Source: CBDHDN01 sp965261585
Lineage (GTDB): Bacteria; Pseudomonadota; Alphaproteobacteria; UBA6615
Direction of reading: 5' to 3'
Assembly (NCBI GenBank): GCA_965261585.1
Contig: CBDHDN010000043.1
Coordinates: forward strand, 59,198 to 123,197
DNA length: 64,000 nt
Below, in pieces: positions 52,222 to 60,854 of this stretch. Both the position numbers and the translations under genes were made by a program. The stretch's first letter is position 1. Each line of letters starts with the position of its first letter. The notes beneath the pieces are model-generated. The model saw nothing but the letters and a program-made list of their open reading frames with translations. It searched no databases and was not told where the DNA came from.

Positions 52222-53127
52222 GAGGCCGTTTCGAAAGGTGTTGAGTGGTCGGGGACGATGTGATTCCAGGAGGTTGCTAAGACCGACTTGGAGCCGTCAT
52301 GTGGACCCCGACCACCCGAGAGCAGCATAGCCGCAAGGCGCTGCGTTATCAGACCGATTTGACCGACGCCGAGTGGGCCGTGATCGAGCCGCATTTGCCT
52401 CCAGTTCGTAGCACGGGACGGCCGCGGGTTTGGCCGATGCGCGAGATCGTCAACGGCATCTTCTACGTGATGCGTGCAGGCTGTCCTTGGCGCTTGCTAA
52501 CGAGCGACTTGCCGCCCTGGGGAACGATCTATCGCTGGTTCGCCGCGTTCCGCGATGATGGCCGGTTCGAGAAGATCAATCACGCACTGGTTATGGCCGA
52601 TCGCGAACGGACCGGACGCGAAGCCAGTCCAAGCGGCGCGATCATCGATAGCCAGAGCGTCAAGACGACGGAAGCCGGCGGCCCACAGGGCTACGACGCC
52701 GGGAAGAAGGTCAAGGGGCGTAAGCGTCACGCGCTGGTCGACACCGACGGGCGCGGTCTTCTGCTCGAGCCGCATCCAGCGAGTATCCAGGATCGTCATG
52801 GCGGCGGAGCGCTGCTGTGCGCCTCGCGCGGCTTGTTTCCCTTCATCGAGAAGGTCTTCGCCGACAGCGGCTACGCCGGCGACAAAGTCGCCACCGCCAC
52901 GGTGATCGCCGTCGAGATCGTGCGCAAGAACCCCGATCAGGTCGGCTTCGCCGTCCAGCCCCGCCGCTGGGTCGTTGAGCGCTTCTTCGCCTGGATCAAC
53001 CGCAACCGGCGACTGGCAAAGGACTTCGAGGCCACCATCGACTCCGCCCGCGCCTTCCTCTACGCCGCCTCCGTCATGCTCCTCATCCGCAGAATGACGC
53101 GCCCATCATGACTTTCGAAACCGACTC
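52222..53127 (+). mobile_element. IS5-family insertion sequence, copy A (906 bp)
   Basis: Ends GAGGCCGTTTCGAAAG and (complement) GAGTCGGTTTCGAAAG. It is flanked on the left by TTA and on the right by TAA, which do not match each other but match the opposite flanks of copy B. One transposase gene inside. Confidence 0.9.
52299..53111 (+). CDS. IS5-family transposase (copy A)
   Basis: 270 residues. DUF4096 N-terminal domain: ALRYQTDLTDAEWAVIEPHL, RPRVWPMREIVNGIFYVMRA and GCPWRLLTSDLPPWGTIYRW. DDE core: GAIIDSQSVKTTEAGGPQGY, KVKGRKRHALVDTDG, VFADSGYAGDKV and RRWVVERFFAWINRNRRLAKD (RxxxE signature). ATG 52299. It differs from copy B by a few residues (S for R, T for P and others). Confidence 0.95.
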   Translation: MWTPTTREQHSRKALRYQTDLTDAEWAVIEPHLPPVRSTGRPRVWPMREIVNGIFYVMRAGCPWRLLTSDLPPWGTIYRWFAAFRDDGRFEKINHALVMADRERTGREASPSGAIIDSQSVKTTEAGGPQGYDAGKKVKGRKRHALVDTDGRGLLLEPHPASIQDRHGGGALLCASRGLFPFIEKVFADSGYAGDKVATATVIAVEIVRKNPDQVGFAVQPRRWVVERFFAWINRNRRLAKDFEATIDSARAFLYAASVMLLIRRMTRPS

Positions 53128-53228
53128 TAAGTGCGGCGTGGCACTTGCCCATGAAGCCAGCGTCGATGAGCCCCACGCGCACCGTTTCCTTCGCACCTCC
53201 ACCGGATATGTTCAGGTACCCGAGGCAG

Positions 53229-54221
53229 TCAGTAGGCGATCGTAACCGGTCGGCTGGATGCGAGCGACTCGGTTGCCGCGTCGGCGATGATCTGGGCCCG
53301 CAAGCCGTCCGCCAGCGATGGGGCGACCGCTTCGCCGGACTGGACGCTGCGGATGAACGTATCGAGTGCCGCCGCGAATGTCTCCTGTCTGATGAGTGTG
53401 GAGTCGGGCTCTGCGCGGCTCAGCGTGACCCCCGCGTGCGTCGCGTGGGCCACTTGTCTTTCGTGACCGGGGTCCCACTGGAGCAACCCGAGCGCGCCAT
53501 AGACCTCGACCCGCTCGTGAGCACCGAAAGCCGAACGGCGGCCGTTGGTGATCTGGCAGAGCGCGCCGCCCGGCATCTTCAGCGTGACCATGAGAGTGTC
53601 GACGTCGCCGGCCTGGCCGATTTCGGGTTCCACGAGACACGCACCGCTCGCATGCACCTCGACCGGAGCCTCGCCCGTCAGCCAGCAAAGAAGGTCCAGG
53701 TAGTGAATAGTCATGTCGCGCAGGAAGCCGCCGGACACCTTGACGTACTCGATCGGCGGCGGCCGGAAGTCGCGGGCAATGATTTGTACGATTTCCACCT
53801 GGCCAATGTCGCCGCCGCGGATACGCTCGTGGATCGCCTGGAGCTCGGACAGGAAGCGCCGGGGAAAGTCGATGAACACCGGCACGTCGGTGCCGCGCGC
53901 CTCCTCCGCCAACGTCTTCGCTTTGGCCAGATTGAGGGCGATGGGCTTCTCGCAGTAGACGGCCTTCCCCGCGCGGATCGCCCCACGCAGCAGGTCGACG
54001 TGGGTGTTGGTCGATGAGGCGATGAGGACCGCATCGACACTGTCAGCGTTCCAGATCTCGTCTGGAGTTTCCGCTACCCTCCCGCCCAGAGCCTCGACGA
54101 CCCGCTCCGAAGCTGCGCTATCGACGTCGTAGACGTGACTCAACGCGGCATCGGGGTGATTCGCGATGTTTTGGGCGTGAACCCATCCGATCCGGCCGGC
54201 GCCGAACAGGGCAAAATACAT
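53229..54221 (-). CDS. Gfo/Idh/MocA oxidoreductase, inositol 2-dehydrogenase-like
   Basis: 330 residues, NAD-dependent. Rossmann motif FALFGAGRIGWVHAQNIANH at the N-terminus, SSTNTHVDLLRGAIRAGKAV, the family signature YCEKPIALN, catalytic region FLRDMTIHYLDLLCWLTGE (Asp and His), then GRRSAFGAHERVEVYGALG. Closest in style to inositol 2-dehydrogenases (IolG). ATG 54221. It stands alone between two IS5 copies without other iol genes, so it is probably stranded cargo. Confidence 0.85.
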   Translation of the reverse strand: MYFALFGAGRIGWVHAQNIANHPDAALSHVYDVDSAASERVVEALGGRVAETPDEIWNADSVDAVLIASSTNTHVDLLRGAIRAGKAVYCEKPIALNLAKAKTLAEEARGTDVPVFIDFPRRFLSELQAIHERIRGGDIGQVEIVQIIARDFRPPPIEYVKVSGGFLRDMTIHYLDLLCWLTGEAPVEVHASGACLVEPEIGQAGDVDTLMVTLKMPGGALCQITNGRRSAFGAHERVEVYGALGLLQWDPGHERQVAHATHAGVTLSRAEPDSTLIRQETFAAALDTFIRSVQSGEAVAPSLADGLRAQIIADAATESLASSRPVTIAY

Positions 54222-54438
54222 GCGCGTCTCCTCGTGACTGGCAGTTGCTGGCAGATGGTACACAATATGCCGGCAGCCCGCGGGCAGACTCCTGGGACTC
54301 GCGCACGCGAGATGCACCATCGATGGCCAGCTTGCACGACACCGAAAGTGCCCCGCTTTGGGCACCGCCGCCACACTGGCCACCCTGCCACCGATCGTAT
54401 TCCAATAGCTCTTTCAGCGCTATCTCGTTCGAGCCTAA

Positions 54439-55344
54439 GAGGCCGTTTCGAAAGGTGTTGAGTGGTCGGGGACGATGTGATTCCAGGAGGTTGCTAAGAC
54501 CGACTTGGAGCCGTCATGTGGACCCCGACCACCCGAGAGCAGCATAGCCGCAAGGCGCTGCGTTATCAGACCGATTTGACCGACGCCGAGTGGGCCGTGA
54601 TCGAGCCTCATTTGCCTCCAGTTCGTAGCACGGGACGGCCGCGGGTTTGGCCGATGCGCGAGATCGTCAACGGCATCTTCTACGTGATGCGTGCAGGCTG
54701 TCCTTGGCGCTTGCTACCGAGCGACTTGCCGCCCTGGGGAACGATCTATCGCTGGTTCGCCGCGTTCCGCGATGATGGCCGGTTCGAGAAGATCAATCAC
54801 GCACTGGTTATGGCCGATCGCGAACGGACCGGACGCGAAGCCAGTCCAAGCGGCGCGATCATCGATAGCCAGAGCGTCAAGACGACGGAAGCCGGCGGCC
54901 CACGGGGCTACGACGCCGGGAAGAAGGTCAAGGGGCGTAAGCGTCACGCGCTGGTCGACACCGACGGGCGCGGCCTTCTGCTCGAGCCGCATCCAGCGAG
55001 TATCCAGGATCGTCATGGCGGCGGAGCGCTGCTGTGCGCCTTGCGCGGCTTGTTTCCCTTCATCGAGAAGGTCTTCGCCGACAGCGGCTACGCCGGCGAC
55101 AAAGTCGCCACCGCCACGGTGATCGCCGTCGAGATCGTGCGCAAGAACCCCGATCAGGTCGGCTTCGCCGTCCAGCCCCGCCGCTGGGTCGTTGAGCGCT
55201 TCTTCGCCTGGATCAACCGCAACCGGCGACTGGCAAAGGACTTCGAGGCCACCATCGACTCCACCCGCGCCTTCCTCTACGCCGCCTCCGTCATGCTCCT
55301 CATCCGCAGAATGGCGCGCCCATCATGACTTTCGAAACCGACTC
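54439..55344 (+). mobile_element. IS5-family insertion sequence, copy B (906 bp)
   Basis: Same ends and length as copy A and in the same orientation. Flanks: TAA on the left (54436-54438), TTA on the right (55345-55347). Confidence 0.9.
54516..55328 (+). CDS. IS5-family transposase (copy B)
   Basis: 270 residues, identical in layout to copy A with the same catalytic blocks (GAIIDSQSVKTTEAGGPRGY, VFADSGYAGDKV, RRWVVERFFAWINRN). The differences seen are single substitutions only. Complete, so one of the two may be active. Confidence 0.95.
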   Translation: MWTPTTREQHSRKALRYQTDLTDAEWAVIEPHLPPVRSTGRPRVWPMREIVNGIFYVMRAGCPWRLLPSDLPPWGTIYRWFAAFRDDGRFEKINHALVMADRERTGREASPSGAIIDSQSVKTTEAGGPRGYDAGKKVKGRKRHALVDTDGRGLLLEPHPASIQDRHGGGALLCALRGLFPFIEKVFADSGYAGDKVATATVIAVEIVRKNPDQVGFAVQPRRWVVERFFAWINRNRRLAKDFEATIDSTRAFLYAASVMLLIRRMARPS

Positions 55345-55444
55345 TTAGCACCCCAAGATTACCGGTGGCACTTGTCGTCTTGGCGGAGACGACGGGCACC
55401 TGAGGACAGTGTCCGGTGACCGCGCATCGTATCCTCAATAAATT

Positions 55445-55478
55445 CTATACATCATAGTGAGTGTGAGGTATCGTATAG
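55445..55478. promoter_or_regulatory. AT-rich inverted repeat upstream of the winged-helix gene
   Basis: CTATAC (55445-55450) and GTATAG (55473-55478) face each other across 22 bases in an unusually AT-rich stretch that ends 30 bases before the start of the next gene. It could be an operator for autoregulation or overlap a promoter. No consensus -35/-10 is claimed. Confidence 0.3.
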
Positions 55479-55508
55479 TACTGAGGATATGATCTTTCGA
55501 CGGACGAA

Positions 55509-56405
55509 ATGAGCAGAAGTGACATCGCCCATCGTTCCAAGACCGCGGTCGCGGCCGTGCTCCCGCCTTCGGTTCGGATTCGGCGCGGCCGCGAGGATGG
55601 CCATTCGGTCGACCTCGAACTCAACGGAGAGCCCGTCCGAGTCACGTGGCTCGGCGAGGGAGGGCTACGACAGGCACGGGGGTTGATCGCCGGCCGGAAA
55701 GACCGGCCGGACCTTGCGGTCGCCCGGGTCATGTCGTCCGGCGCGCGCGAGGCGCTTTCGGCCGCAGGGATCGGCTGGGTTGACGAGACCGGTGCCGCGG
55801 AGATCGCACGGGGGTCGTTGATCGTCTCCAGAAGTGGACGCCCCACGGGGTCTCCGCCGAAGCCGCCACACTGGACACCCGCGGTCCTGGCCATCGCCGA
55901 AGCCTTGCTCTGTGGCGGGCGGCCGACCGTCAGCGCCATGCAGGAAACTATAGCGTTATCCGCAGGAAGCGCCACCAATGCGCTGCGCACCCTGACCGAT
56001 CTGGGCCTCTTGAACGCCGAGGCACGTCGTGGGCGCAATGCCGCCCGTCAAATTCCCGATCCGGATCGCTTGCTGGATGCATATTCTGCCGCGGCGGCGG
56101 CGCTGATGCCGACAATCTCTCTCACGGTTGGCGTGACTTGGCGTGACCCGGTGGCGGGCCTGAGCAAAACCGGCCGGCGGTGGGACGGCGTGGGCATCTC
56201 CTGGGCGGCCACGGGCGGGGTGGCGGCGTCGGTACTCGCCCCCTATCTCACTACGGTCACGAGCAGCCAAGTCTATGTTGAAAGAAAGACGAGCGCCGGC
56301 CTCGAATGGGTCGTCAGCCATGCCGCCCACCCGCCCCCGGCGGCGAGACACAGCGCGGAGATGCACAGCTCGATGGTCCGCATGACGTTTCCTTTGGTTC
56401 CGTGA
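55509..56405 (+). CDS. Winged-helix regulator with nuclease-like N-terminus, probably truncated
   Basis: 298 residues as read. N-terminal half: VDLELNGEPVRVTWLGEGGL, ARVMSSGAREALSAAGIGWV, DETGAAEIARGSLIVSR, a pattern of restriction-endonuclease-like folds with Asp/Glu. A winged helix follows (ALLCGGRPTVSAMQETIALS, SATNALRTLTDLGLL). Related proteins are regulators or antitoxin-like (AbiEi-type organisation). After about residue 255 the sequence turns into Pro/His-rich tail antisense to another short gene start, so the effector domain is probably lost. No partner toxin gene is present. Confidence 0.55.
   Translation: MSRSDIAHRSKTAVAAVLPPSVRIRRGREDGHSVDLELNGEPVRVTWLGEGGLRQARGLIAGRKDRPDLAVARVMSSGAREALSAAGIGWVDETGAAEIARGSLIVSRSGRPTGSPPKPPHWTPAVLAIAEALLCGGRPTVSAMQETIALSAGSATNALRTLTDLGLLNAEARRGRNAARQIPDPDRLLDAYSAAAAALMPTISLTVGVTWRDPVAGLSKTGRRWDGVGISWAATGGVAASVLAPYLTTVTSSQVYVERKTSAGLEWVVSHAAHPPPAARHSAEMHSSMVRMTFPLVP
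56273..56383 (-). pseudogene. Short N-terminal fragment with a signal-like segment
   Basis: 36 codons from ATG 56383: TIELCISALCLAAGGGWAAW. It has a signal-peptide or membrane-anchor look and then runs into antisense of the regulator above. Family unknown; probably the start of a gene cut by the same deletion. Confidence 0.3.
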
Positions 56406-56679
56406 TTGCGACAGGCGTCCGGATCGCACCGATCGGGCCAGGCGACCGAAAAGGAGGAAACCGGCGTCAATCCGAGCGAGGCGTGAGAAGGTTGCCCTGA
56501 ACGGAGGAAGGGACCGGGCGGCCGGACGATCGTCCCTTGAGAACTTCGCTGGCTCTCAAACCACCAACATGGGAGTGCGCCCGCAATCGTGTCCGCAGGT
56601 CCCGCAGCCGGGCGCCGCGGTGCCCGATTCGGTTCCTCCCCCGGGCCGCCCCCGTGCGATGCCGCCGAAGGGTTCGCGC

Positions 56680-57432
56680 TCAGACCGGTCCCATCGCGCT
56701 TCGGGGCATCCCGCTGTCCGAAGTGCTGAAGCGGCGTCGACCGGCGAGCCACGTCTCGATATCCTCGCGCCGATACCGCACCAGCCTTCCAAGGCGAAAG
56801 AACGCCGGCCCCTCTCCGGTCACCCGGTATCGGTCGAGCGTGCGAGGCGAGAGGCCGAGCCAATTCGCCGCCTCCCGAGTGTTCATGTACATCCGGGCAC
56901 CGGCCGGTCCCTGCGACGCGTGGCCATCGACCCGCGATGCGCGGGGCGCTTGCCGGAGCGGGAGGCGTCCGGGCACCGCGGGCAACGCGATAACCGCCGG
57001 CATTCGTCCTGCCCGCTGCCGCAGATCTCGCGCCTCTTCGGCGGTCGCGTGGGCCGCCATCCAGGCGCGCACCCTGTCCACGGTCGAGAGGGTCGGCGAC
57101 ATTCCCTGACGCAACTGCGCGACAAAGGACGGATTGCCCGTTGCCGCGCGTCCGAGCTCCGAACGCTTGACCCCGGTGATCGCGAGAAAGGCCTCGACCT
57201 CGTCCAGGAAAGCCCGCCCGGCCGCCGGCTCGCCGACGAACGCGAGCACCCTGTCCACGGTCGCGAGACGCGGACTGCGTCCGCGCATAAGGGAATCGAC
57301 GAAATTTGCATCGCCGAGCGCGGCGACGCCGAACATTCTGGCGCTCATGCCCTTGCCGGCACACCAGCCCGCCACCGCCCGGCGAAACCGGTCGTCCAGC
57401 GTGTCGGGGGAGTCTGCTTCCAAAGCTCGCAT
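56680..57432 (-). CDS. Three-module helix-turn-helix DNA-binding protein
   Basis: 250 residues. Two similar N-terminal modules: GDANFVDSLMRGRSPRLATV then DRVLAFV, and GNPSFVAQLRQGMSPTLSTV then DRVRAWM, each shaped like a short phage-repressor-type HTH. After an Ala/Arg linker there is a MerR/excisionase-type winged helix (MNTREAANWLGLSPRTLDRY, RVTGEGPAFFRLGRLVRYRR, EDIETWLAGRRR). Excisionase-type helices of this kind are common in plasmid and integrative-element regulators. ATG 57432. The doubled N-terminal module is unusual. Confidence 0.7.
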   Translation of the reverse strand: MRALEADSPDTLDDRFRRAVAGWCAGKGMSARMFGVAALGDANFVDSLMRGRSPRLATVDRVLAFVGEPAAGRAFLDEVEAFLAITGVKRSELGRAATGNPSFVAQLRQGMSPTLSTVDRVRAWMAAHATAEEARDLRQRAGRMPAVIALPAVPGRLPLRQAPRASRVDGHASQGPAGARMYMNTREAANWLGLSPRTLDRYRVTGEGPAFFRLGRLVRYRREDIETWLAGRRRFSTSDSGMPRSAMGPV

Positions 57433-57723
57433 GCACCCGAAATTAGGCGCCGCGGCCGGTCATGGGAACCGCTTTCGATATGGAGTTTGCCGCGTTCGCA
57501 GCCTTGTCGTCCACCCTGTGATCTCGGCTGCCCGGGACTGTGAAAAAAACTTCCGGTCCGTCCCGGAATTGGGGGACGACCGCTCACGAAAAACAACGAT
57601 ACCCACCGGACATCCGGCATAGGCGTCGGCCCGAAGGATCCCGGCGAAGCCGCGAAAATGCTCGACCGGGTGATCGCCCGGATCCGCGCGGCGGGCCAAC
57701 CAGCTGCCAAGAATAGCGCCAGT

Positions 57724-57918
57724 TTATTGAGCGAAGGCCAGCACCAGCGCGAGGAAGCCGATCGTGACCGCCGCGCCGAACAGCGCGCCGCCGGCCCAGC
57801 GCAGCCAAGGCGCCGTCCGCCGGTCGAGCAGCGCCCTGAGTTCGTCGACGTCACCCCGCGTCGCCATCTTCTCCTCGATCCGGGCCAGGCGTTCGTTGAG
57901 GTCGGGCGGTCGCTGCAC
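57724..57918 (-). CDS. Small membrane protein with coiled-coil N-terminus
   Basis: 64 residues. Charged helical half (LNERLARIEEKMATRGDVDE), then one membrane helix (AGGALFGAAVTIGFLALVLAF). The layout is that of XhlA-like or phage-type accessory proteins, but no family is certain. Stop TGA-equivalent at 57724, start ATG 57918; it starts 12 bases after the end of the Slam pseudogene. Confidence 0.55.
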   Translation of the reverse strand: MQRPPDLNERLARIEEKMATRGDVDELRALLDRRTAPWLRWAGGALFGAAVTIGFLALVLAFAQ

Positions 57919-57929
57919 ACCCCGCCCCC

Positions 57930-59338
57930 TCAGAACAGGCGGACGAGAAGCGGAGCTCGCCGAAGGTCCGCTCGTAGTCGTGGAGCTGGGCGTTGCTGGA
58001 GCGCTGTTCCTGCGTCACCGAGAGCTGCGGGCTGAACCCCTCGAAGGTCAGCGCCCGGTTATGCGCGAACACGCGCAATGAGCGGATCACGTCGTTCCGC
58101 TTCTCGCCGGTGGCGGTGAAGGGGAACCAGTCGCCCTCGTAATCGGCCCAGCGCAGCGTGCCCGAGCCGCCCAGGGTGAAGCCCCAGGGGAGCGCCGCCG
58201 TGGCGCCAACCTGCACCCAGCGGCGGGTGTGGCGTTCGCGTTCCATCTCCGGCCGCTCGCGGCCCCAGCCGAGCCCCGCGTCGATCCGCACCGTCGGCGA
58301 CGCCACACAGCCCAGGCCCACGGAGACATCGGTGATCGGCCCGTCGAGATGCGTTCGCTTGTCGTAGCGGCGCCCGTGCCGCGAGGCCCGCGCGTTCACC
58401 GTCGTCCGCCGGTTGAGCCGGTGCCCGGCCTCGACGCGGAGGCCGATATCGTGGTGCGACGGCTCCTCGAGCCCCGACCCGGTCTAGTGATGGAGCCCGT
58501 TCAGCAGCAGGCTTATCTCGCTGGCGCGGCCGATCAGCCAGCGCGGCCCGACATGGCCGGAGACGGTCATCCGGTCGAACTCGCTCGCCCGGTATTCCTT
58601 GCGCGAGATGTCACCTCCCGCGCGCAGGCGCCAGCGGCTTGCCCCGGACCCCGTTCCGTGGTCGCCCAGCGGATACTGGTACTCCCCGCCGAGCCAGGCC
58701 GAGATGCCGACGCCCGACGAGGTCAGCTCCTCCTGGTCGCGGCGGAACGGCAGGCGTTGGCCGTTGAAGTCGATATAGATGATCCGCTCGTCCTAGCCGG
58801 CGCCGATATTGGTGTCGGGCGCCAGCGCCATGCCGAGGCGCAGGCTCCAGCGCTTGCGGGCCCGCATGATGTTGAGGAACCGGTTGACGTTGAGCGCCAC
58901 CGCGGCCGGCGGCTTGCCGGCCAGCACCTGCTCGAAATGCCGCGTCGCCAGGGTGTCCTCGCCCTTGAGGAAGAAGGCCCGGGCGAGCTCCAGCCGCACC
59001 CGGATCAGCCCGGGCCGCGCGACCAGCATGGTGTGGAAGGCGGCGATCGCCTCGTCCAGCAGGGCCGCGCGGGCATCGCCCGAGAGGCCCGGCTTCTGCG
59101 CCGCTTCGGTGGCCGCGAGGCCGTAGAAGAACAGCACGTTCGCATCGACCGCCTTGCCACCGACCAGCGGCCGCAGGACCGCCAGCGCCTCGTCGAACTT
59201 GCGGTCCCGGATCAGGGCCTTGTCGGCATCGGCCCCGCGCGGGGCGGCGGCGGTGGAGGGCGTGGCGGTCGATGCCGGAGCCGCGGGAAGCAGGAACAGA
59301 AGCGCGGCCAGCGCCACGGCGAACGGGCGGAGGGTCAC
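57930..59338 (-). pseudogene. Slam-type surface lipoprotein translocator, decayed paralogue
   Basis: Paralogue of the intact gene upstream. TPR-like N-terminus: IRDRKFDEALAVLRPLVGGK, AFHTMLVARPGLIRVRLELA, RAFFLKGEDTLATRHFEQVL. Then TAG (58793-58795) after APDTNIGAG, barrel strands such as DERIIYIDFNGQRLPFRRDQ and YQYPLGDHGTGSGASRWRLR, a second TAG near 58485 after LLLNGLHH, and more strands to a late frameshift that displaces the usual terminal Phe (ancestral end LVRLF, stop at 57930). GTG at 59338 precedes a signal peptide (AVALAALLFLLPAAPASTA). Confidence 0.8.
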
Positions 59339-59385
59339 GGCGCGTCCCTCGATACGGCGCTGCGCGCCTACTCGGGATGAGGAAA

Positions 59386-59440
59386 AACCCCTCACCCTGA
59401 GGTGCCCCCGGAGGGGGCGTATCGAAGGGCGCTCGCATCG
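59386..59440. repeat. Short intergenic repeat of the CCTGAGGTGC / GCGTATCGAAGG type
   Basis: The unit CACCCTGAGGTGCCCCCGGA followed by GGGGGCGTATCGAAGGG is a very common alphaproteobacterial intergenic repeat. It lies between the two Slam-type genes and may separate their transcripts. Confidence 0.6.
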
Positions 59441-59454
59441 CCCGGGCGGCCCAT

Positions 59455-60789
59455 CTAGAACGACCGCACCACGCCGAGCTCGCCCACGGTGCGGGTGTAG
59501 TCGTAGAGCGCGACGTTGCTGTAGCGCCGCTCATAGCGAAGCGTGACCTCCGGCATGAAGCCGAACAGCTCGACATTCCGGTTCGACACCGTGACTCGCG
59601 CGGCGAGCGTCCGGTCGCGCCGCGCCTCCCGGCTCAAAGAGGCGAGCGGCGCGCCGTATGCCCGCCAGCGGAAGAGCGGCCCGCCGCTCACCACGAACCC
59701 CCAGGGAAGCTCGCGCGAGGCCGAGAGCCCGACCAGGAACTCGCGCCAGGAATAGGCGTCCCGGTCCAGCGTCTCGCGGCGAAAGGCGGTGTCGGCCTTC
59801 AGCAGCGTCGCCTTGCCGAGCGCATGGGAGAGGTTGAGCCCGACCGAATCGATATTGCTCTCGTCGAGGAAGGTCTCGTAGTCGATCCACTCGCGCCCGA
59901 GCGACGCGCCCAGCCGCCAAGCCTGGCCGATCATCCAGTTGCCCGAAAGCTCGACGCCGAGCGCCCGGCTATAGGCATCGCCGCCGAGCCAGCGCTGCCG
60001 TGCGGTCAGCTCCGGGCGGAGGTCGAACTTGTCGAACAGGAAGCGCGGCCCGGCGCGCAGGCTCACCGCGCGCTCGTTGAACTGGTCCTCCCGGTAGGTC
60101 CGGGTGCGCAGCCCGCCGGCGACCCGGAACCGCAGGTCAGGCGAGATCCGCCCCTCATAGCCGCCGGATACATTGGCGCTCACCCCGACGCCGCTGGTCT
60201 GGCGCGCATCCTCCGACAGCGTCGCCGGGAAGCCGAACAGATCGACCGACCGGGCGCTGGTCGCGGCGTTGATGTTGCTGTCCGGCAGCACCGCCAGCGA
60301 GCCGGTGATCGACCAGGTCTTGCGCCGCCGGATGCGGTCGAGGAAGACGAGCGCCCGCGCACGCACGGCGGCCGGCAGGTCTTCGGTCCCCAGCGCGAGG
60401 CGGAAATGATAGGAAGCGTTCCGGTCCTCGCCGGCCAAAAAATAGGCGAAGGCGAGGTCGAGCCGCACCCGGGGCAAATCGGGGTTGCGGGCGAGCATGG
60501 CGCGGAACCGCGCGATGGCGCCCTGCCAGTCGCGCCGCGCCATGGCGATCGTGCCGTGCAGGAAGTCGAGGGCGTCCATATCCCCTTCGCCCGGCCGGAC
60601 GCCCTTCAACAGGAACTCGGCGTCGTCCACCTTGCCCTTGGCCAGCGCGGCCCGGGCGGCCTTGATCAGGGTCTCGGCGGACAGCTCGGGACGTGGCGGC
60701 GCTTGCGCCCCCGTCGCCCCGGCTGAGACGGTCAATGCGAGAACCAGCGCCAGCAACGCGGCCCCGAACGGTCTGGTGTACCGGCGCAT
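59455..60789 (-). CDS. Slam-type surface lipoprotein assembly modifier (DUF560)
   Basis: 444 residues. Signal peptide (LLALVLALTVSAGATGAQA), N-terminal TPR-like domain (LIKAARAALAKGKVDDAEFL, RFRAMLARNPDLPRVRLDLA, YFLAGEDRNASYHFRLALG), then a 14-strand outer-membrane barrel starting WSITGSLAVLPDSNINAATS and ending YERRYSNVALYDYTRTVGEL with the C-terminal Phe expected for BAM substrates. Slam proteins move lipoproteins such as TbpB to the cell surface. Directly upstream, on the same strand, is a TbpB-like lipoprotein gene, its likely client. ATG 60789. Confidence 0.9.
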   Translation of the reverse strand: MRRYTRPFGAALLALVLALTVSAGATGAQAPPRPELSAETLIKAARAALAKGKVDDAEFLLKGVRPGEGDMDALDFLHGTIAMARRDWQGAIARFRAMLARNPDLPRVRLDLAFAYFLAGEDRNASYHFRLALGTEDLPAAVRARALVFLDRIRRRKTWSITGSLAVLPDSNINAATSARSVDLFGFPATLSEDARQTSGVGVSANVSGGYEGRISPDLRFRVAGGLRTRTYREDQFNERAVSLRAGPRFLFDKFDLRPELTARQRWLGGDAYSRALGVELSGNWMIGQAWRLGASLGREWIDYETFLDESNIDSVGLNLSHALGKATLLKADTAFRRETLDRDAYSWREFLVGLSASRELPWGFVVSGGPLFRWRAYGAPLASLSREARRDRTLAARVTVSNRNVELFGFMPEVTLRYERRYSNVALYDYTRTVGELGVVRSF

Positions 60790-60813
60790 GGGTGAACTCG
60801 TTCTACTGTCGCG

Positions 60814-60854
60814 GAAAAGAAAAAGGCGCCCGATCCGTTGCCGGATCGGGCGCC
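60814..60854 (-). terminator. Rho-independent terminator or attenuator between lipoprotein and Slam genes
   Basis: Perfect 13-bp stem GGCGCCCGATCCG 60825-60837 with CGGATCGGGCGCC 60842-60854, loop of 4, followed on the minus strand by TTTTTCTTTT (complement of 60814-60824). It lies 31 bases after the lipoprotein stop and 24 bases before the Slam start, so it would lower Slam expression relative to the lipoprotein. Confidence 0.88.

Noticed and set aside
55509..56405. Complete AbiE type IV toxin-antitoxin system
   Set aside because: Only one partial antitoxin-like protein is present; no nucleotidyltransferase toxin follows and the downstream sequence is antisense debris.
47072..58800. Recoding of TAG as a sense codon in this genome
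   Set aside because: TAG is the terminal stop of conserved genes here (traN with TAG followed by TGA, the group II reverse transcriptase, the ancestral DUF2461 end, the IlvD/Edd end), so the amber codons in HU and Slam look like ordinary nonsense mutations.
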